DNA of 64,000 nt from Rhodamnia argentea (taxonomy: Eukaryota > Streptophyta > Magnoliopsida > Myrtales > Myrtaceae). Within the stretch, counting starts at the first letter, position 1. Every line of letters begins with the position of its first letter. A model generated the notes under the pieces. That model was not told where the DNA came from. It saw only the letters and a list, made by a program, of their open reading frames with translations, and did not search any database. Both the position numbers and the translations under genes were made by a program. The stretch is taken from contig NC_063158.1 of NCBI RefSeq assembly GCF_020921035.1, positions 21,190,178 through 21,254,177 of the forward strand, written 5' to 3'. Below are positions 60,491-64,000 of the stretch, piece after piece.

Positions 60491-61827
60491 AAAACAAAGG
60501 CAAATGGTACTATGGATCGATACAAAGCTTGTTTAGTACCAAAAGACTTTACTTAGAGATACATAATTGACTATGAAGAAACTTTTACTCCCGTGACACA
60601 CCTTACTTTTGTCTGTAGTCTTCTTGTTGTGGCCATGGATGGAGATCTCCTTGAGGAAGTCTATATGGTGCATCCTTCTTGGTTCTCATACTTCCAATAA
60701 AGTGGATCGATTACGTTGAGCATTATACGGATTAAAATAGGTCCCTTGTCGATAGTGTTCCAAGTTTAGCTCAAGGGTGGAATCCCCTAGTTAATTCAAT
60801 TTCTATGACCATGTTTTTTTTATTCGACACACATCTCATGGGTCTATTATGCTACTCCAATATATGGACAACATAATTATCGCTAGAGATTATCATAATA
60901 TCATTTCAAAACTCCAACAACATCTCAGCCAATAGTTTGAAATGAAACAATTGGGTGATCAGCTATGTTTTAAACTTAGAGGTTACTTCAGATTCATTTG
61001 TTTATTTTCTCTCTCAAGCCAAATATGTCACTAATCTTTTTTCTTGAAAAGGATTCACTAACAATGAGGTCGCTACAACTCATATTGAGATTAGTGCCAA
61101 ATTTGATGCAAAAAATGGGACTACTCTTTTCAATCTTACGTTTTATCGATAGCAGGTCGTTAGTCTTATATATTTCATTGTTACTCACCCCGACATCATC
61201 TATATTATTCACATTTCAGTCAGTACATGATTGCGCCTCGTAAAACTCATTTTGCCGCAGTCTTTCGAATTCTTTATTACGATCAAATATACCTTATTTC
61301 ATGGCCTTCCCTTTTCTGCTCACTCTACCTTGGAATTGACAACTTAGTCGATTCTCGGCTAGGTCGGTTATTCTCAAGATCATCACTCCACTACGAGTTA
61401 CTGTTTCTTTTTGGACAACTCACTTATTTTATGGTGTAGCAACAAATAGACCATTATCGCTTGCTCTAGTACAGAAGCTAACTATTGAGCTCTTGCTGAT
61501 GCAACATTGGAATTATTATGGTTACAATGGATACTAGAAGACATAAGAGTGCATCACACTAGCAGAACAATCATTCATTGCGACAACTAAAGTATTATCC
61601 AAATAGAACATAATGATGTTTCCATAAAGAGCACCAAACACATTGAATATGACTATCATTGTATTGGGTATCATGTGCACAATGGCACTGTACAACTTGT
61701 CTTCACTTTATCCGCTGACCAGACTATTGATATCTTTATCAAGACACATCCACCTGGGCTCTTTTTGGATCTTTTTTCCAAACTCCATTTGACTTCTTTC
61801 AAGTCACCTTGAGTTTGAGGGGGTAGA

Positions 61828-61979
61828 CATTAGATTATATTATGCTTAGTAATTAGGATCAAGTTAATTGTAATTTACATTTACTTGAGTCAATTGTACT
61901 CTCACCCTTTATGTAGGGGTCTTGAGTTCTTCATTTTATAATATAGAGACTTACAATTTTTTTTCTCTCTACTGTAACA
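61828..61979 (+). repeat. 3' LTR of the Copia element
   Basis: Starts CATTAGATT, apparently a decayed TGTTAGATT, straight after the purine tract, and ends ACTGTAACA. Confidence 0.65.
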
Positions 61980-62677
61980 ATAGCTAGCTATGTAGGGGGA
62001 ACTTTTTATTTGTTTTCTTTCTGTTTTTTACTTTTGCCATGTTGCACCGGTGACATTGGCAAATTCAAAGACACTATGATCCCGCAAGCAACAAGAGCGA
62101 TAAATGAGAAACTTCAAGCAAAAATAAGATAAAGTTCATTCTGCTTTCCATTATTCCCCAATATTATTGACCAAAGATTTTACCTCTCTTGAGAGGTAAC
62201 GATTTCCCCGTTCAAAAATAACAAGATCGGAAGGAGAATAACGGAAACATGTTCTCTCTTTCGTGATCTTTTCACCTATACGTCGAAGTCATTCGCGTAA
62301 ATGCGTTTTTCTCGCTTTAGATCATTTTCCGATCTATCTGATCAATCACAATCATTGAAAATATGAGTCAGATAAACTCCAAAATAGAACAAAAGACAGG
62401 AAAAAAATAAAAGGAAAGAAAAGAAGATTGAAAGAGAAGAATAGAAAGAACTGAGCCAATTACCTACCGGCAAATACCAGAGATACAAGAGATACAAAAT
62501 GATTACAACTATTGATATGTGGCCACATATCTTTTGTTAATTCTCGTCACGGAAGGACATGACTCGTGTCACAACAAATGATACAGGGCCACGTGGACTT
62601 TTTTTTGGCTTGCCAATGCTTGTAAATATTTTGTTTCCACAGTACTACTTATTCCCCGGAAGAAAAATGGACTAGAC
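61980..62677. other. Intergenic DNA and 3' flank of the bHLH-like gene
   Basis: No repeat ends or genes seen. The last part is probably the 3' UTR of the minus-strand gene. Confidence 0.4.
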
Positions 62678-63496
62678 TTAGGTCACGAGATCTTCTCCAA
62701 CTTGCTTCTCCATGGCTCTAAGAATCGCTTGAGCGACGTCACTGGCCTCCAAGGCTTGATCTTGAGCAACCACAAAAGCTTCCATGGAGAAGACACGGTC
62801 GCACGAAACCCTAGCTTGCAAAACATCAAGACCCATTTCGTCTAGGGCTTCCAAGATTGAAACAAGCCCATCTTCTCTTCTCTCGCAATTGACTTTCAGT
62901 TCGAATTTGTCTCCAACCTTTTGTACCTTCACCTGTTGGAGACCAACTAGAAGTAAGACTTTGGAGGAGACTCCATGACTTCAATATCATGCATTGGAGC
63001 AACGCTAAAATATTCACTAAGCCAAACCAAATTCTCTTATTTAAAGATGTTCTAATAGATTTTTCCTAAGAAAGGATAAACGAATCCATAGACCAATTTA
63101 AATAATCTAATATGTTGAGATCGAGATTGAGGGATCGAGACAGAGAGACCTCGGGTTCCCTCATATTCTTAAGAAGGAGTAGGCATCGTTTCTTCACAGC
63201 TATAAGGCTTGAGTACTCTCTTCGTATAGCTTCCAACTTGAGCTTGAGCTTGCATATGTTGGCTAAGTAATCCGAAATCAATGAACTCTTCCTTACCTTC
63301 ACATCAATAGCAAGGAGGAGAGATATTGTGTCACAACGCAAGCATCAAAACCTACTTCATACAAGTAAAGAACATAAAAAAGAATGGACAAAGAAGAACT
63401 TTGACACTATTTTTCACCATCACTCACAGATTTTGAGTTGGCTAGGGTTTTTAAGATGTGAATCTTTCTCCTCCTCAATGCAACGCTCTTCCTCAT
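62678..63496 (-). CDS. Small bHLH-like/ACT-like regulator (3 exons, 156 aa)
   Basis: Exons complement(62678..62932, 63150..63296, 63428..63496), all phase 0 with GT-AG borders. The short N-terminal part (RRRKIHILKTLANSKS, then VRKSSLISDYLANICKLKLKLEAI) resembles the helix-loop-helix of a plant family of small atypical bHLH proteins, which lacks a clear basic DNA-contact set. Residues about 73-156 read as the ACT-like dimerisation domain seen at the C-terminus of plant bHLH factors (KVQKVGDKFELKV, DGLVSILEALDEMGLDVLQARVSC). It is likely a nuclear partner of bHLH proteins; the exact member and pathway are not known. The exon 2 donor (GAG|gtctct) is weak, so that border is the least certain. Confidence 0.75.
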
Positions 63497-63503
63497 TCTG
63501 TGG

Positions 63504-63506
<3 letters not shown>

Positions 63507-63554
<48 letters not shown>
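63507..63554. repeat. (CT)24 microsatellite in the 5' leader of the bHLH-like gene
   Basis: On the gene strand it is a GA repeat ending 11 bp before the ATG, probably in the 5' UTR. Its length is likely to vary among individuals. Confidence 0.9.
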
Positions 63555-63555
<1 letters not shown>

Positions 63556-63578
63556 AATTTGAATGTGGAAAGATGGAC

Positions 63579-63592
63579 TTAAATAGCACGTG
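63579..63592 (-). promoter_or_regulatory. TATA box and G-box of the bHLH-like gene
   Basis: On the minus strand a CACGTG G-box (63587-63592) sits next to TATTTAA (63579-63585), about 85 bp before the ATG. The G-box is the binding site of bHLH and bZIP factors, so feedback by the same family is possible but inferred. Confidence 0.5.
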
Positions 63593-64000
63593 GAAGGAAT
63601 GAGAGGGGATGTGGGTAGAGATAAGTATGTCTCGGGATCCTTCACTAGACATGCTACTATACCCTTGTCTTATATGAAAGTGGAGTCTGCCAATCCAATT
63701 ATTTAATTTAAAGGAGATAAAAAAAAACAAAACAAAACAAAACAAGAGATCAAAAGATAAATAATATCGTTCGGTATCTATCGTTTTCCCCTTGTCCTGA
63801 AAATACACTCAAAATTTAGATACATCAAATTTATTCCCCAAGCAAATGATGTAAAAAAAAAAAGGTTCATAATGAATTCTAAAGTTTTCCTTTTCACTGA
63901 CCGTGATTGCAATAATGATAATAAATAATACATGCAATTTCACCTAATGCTATATTACAGTCAGAAACTGACTGTCGCTCAATTCCTTGCCTCACCCATG
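63593..64000. other. Upstream DNA of the bHLH-like gene, nothing else recognised
   Basis: AT-rich, with an 'aaaac' short repeat near 63725. No genes seen. Confidence 0.4.

Larger units (their letters stand above)
57679..61812 (+). pseudogene. Copia gag-pol remnant
   Basis: Order seen: zinc knuckle (K)HCRRHGHMTSNC (about 57706-57745); protease-like CCYNHMTSNS region (57940-57985; usual form DSACCNHMT); pre-integrase WHSWLGYASPFRLRSL...CPTCQSGKH (58300-58420); integrase start FDLIHFDIWGPS (58460-58495) and DNAKVYKDIEFL (58675-58710); after the insert SSPYKCLYGSNP and HKEYRYWDLIS (59525-59715); a badly worn RT (60100-61010); RNase H with ALADATLELLWLQW, IIHCDN and STKHIEYDYH (61490-61660). Multiple stops and frameshifts. 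Confidence 0.8.
50679..61979 (+). mobile_element. Decayed Copia retrotransposon with three nested insertions
   Basis: 5' LTR 50679-50871 is followed by a TGGTATCAAAGC primer site. 3' LTR 61828-61979 is preceded by a GAGTTTGAGGGGG purine tract. The LTRs match ('aggatcaa.ttaatt', 'ttgta.tctca.cct'). Between them, on the plus strand, are gag zinc knuckle, protease, integrase, reverse transcriptase and RNase H remains in Copia order. It has been split by a LINE (51580-57558), an unidentified 0.7-kb insert (about 58741-59470) and a solo LTR (60223-60490). The original element was probably only about 4.4 kb as it stands, so parts of gag are missing. Confidence 0.8.

Overview
This is nuclear DNA from a flowering plant. 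The genes have plant-type introns, the transposon families are those of plants, and most of the window is old transposable-element sequence. The CAD/mannitol-dehydrogenase-like tandem family suggests a woody eudicot, possibly Myrtales such as Eucalyptus. That placement is recognition from memory, not a database result.

The left half (1-34 kb) is a cluster of six cinnamyl-alcohol-dehydrogenase/mannitol-dehydrogenase-type (CAD/ELI3-like) units, all built on the same six-exon plan. Copies 1 (452-2233, -), 2 (7352-9437, -) and 3 (18859-20522, +) are intact and predict 357, 358 and 357 aa. Copy 4 (21551-27295, +) is a pseudogene split in exon 2 by a 4,060-bp long-terminal-inverted-repeat element with an exact 9-bp target duplication (Mutator-like). 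Copy 5 (31282-31717, -) is a fragment of exons 5 and 6. Copy 6 (32111-33873, +) keeps every splice site but has two in-frame stops. Copies 1 and 2 point left and copies 3 and 4 point right, and copies 1, 2 and 4 share about 0.5-0.8 kb of 3' flank, so the locus is a partly mirrored segmental duplication.

Between the CAD copies lie an 867-bp relative of the 4-kb element, a poly(A) retro-insert with a 17-bp duplication, a 2.87-kb solo-LTR-like element (TG...CA, 5-bp duplication), a 1.97-kb tandem duplication that cuts through that LTR, several fold-back elements, and two minisatellite arrays (73 bp and 42-43 bp periods).

From 34.4 to 40.7 kb there is a gag/protease-only LTR retrotransposon (TR-GAG-like) carrying a nested 2.35-kb solo LTR. 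It is followed directly by a 764-bp hAT-type element with a perfect 8-bp duplication. A clean two-exon Rab GTPase gene of the RABA1 (Rab11) type follows at 41870-45675, with a 3.15-kb intron that holds a solo Copia-like LTR.

The right third (50.7-62 kb) is one decayed Copia element. Nested in it are a complete-length but broken L1-type LINE (51580-57558, -, 14-bp duplication), a 268-bp solo LTR (5-bp duplication) and an unidentified 0.7-kb insert with two perfect hairpins. At the right edge is a three-exon gene for a small bHLH-like/ACT-like regulator (62678-63496, -) with a GA-repeat leader and a G-box/TATA promoter.

Only five genes look able to make a full protein: CAD copies 1-3, the Rab gene and the bHLH-like gene. 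All exon borders were worked out by hand from GT/AG sites and alignment among the copies. No transcript or database evidence was available.
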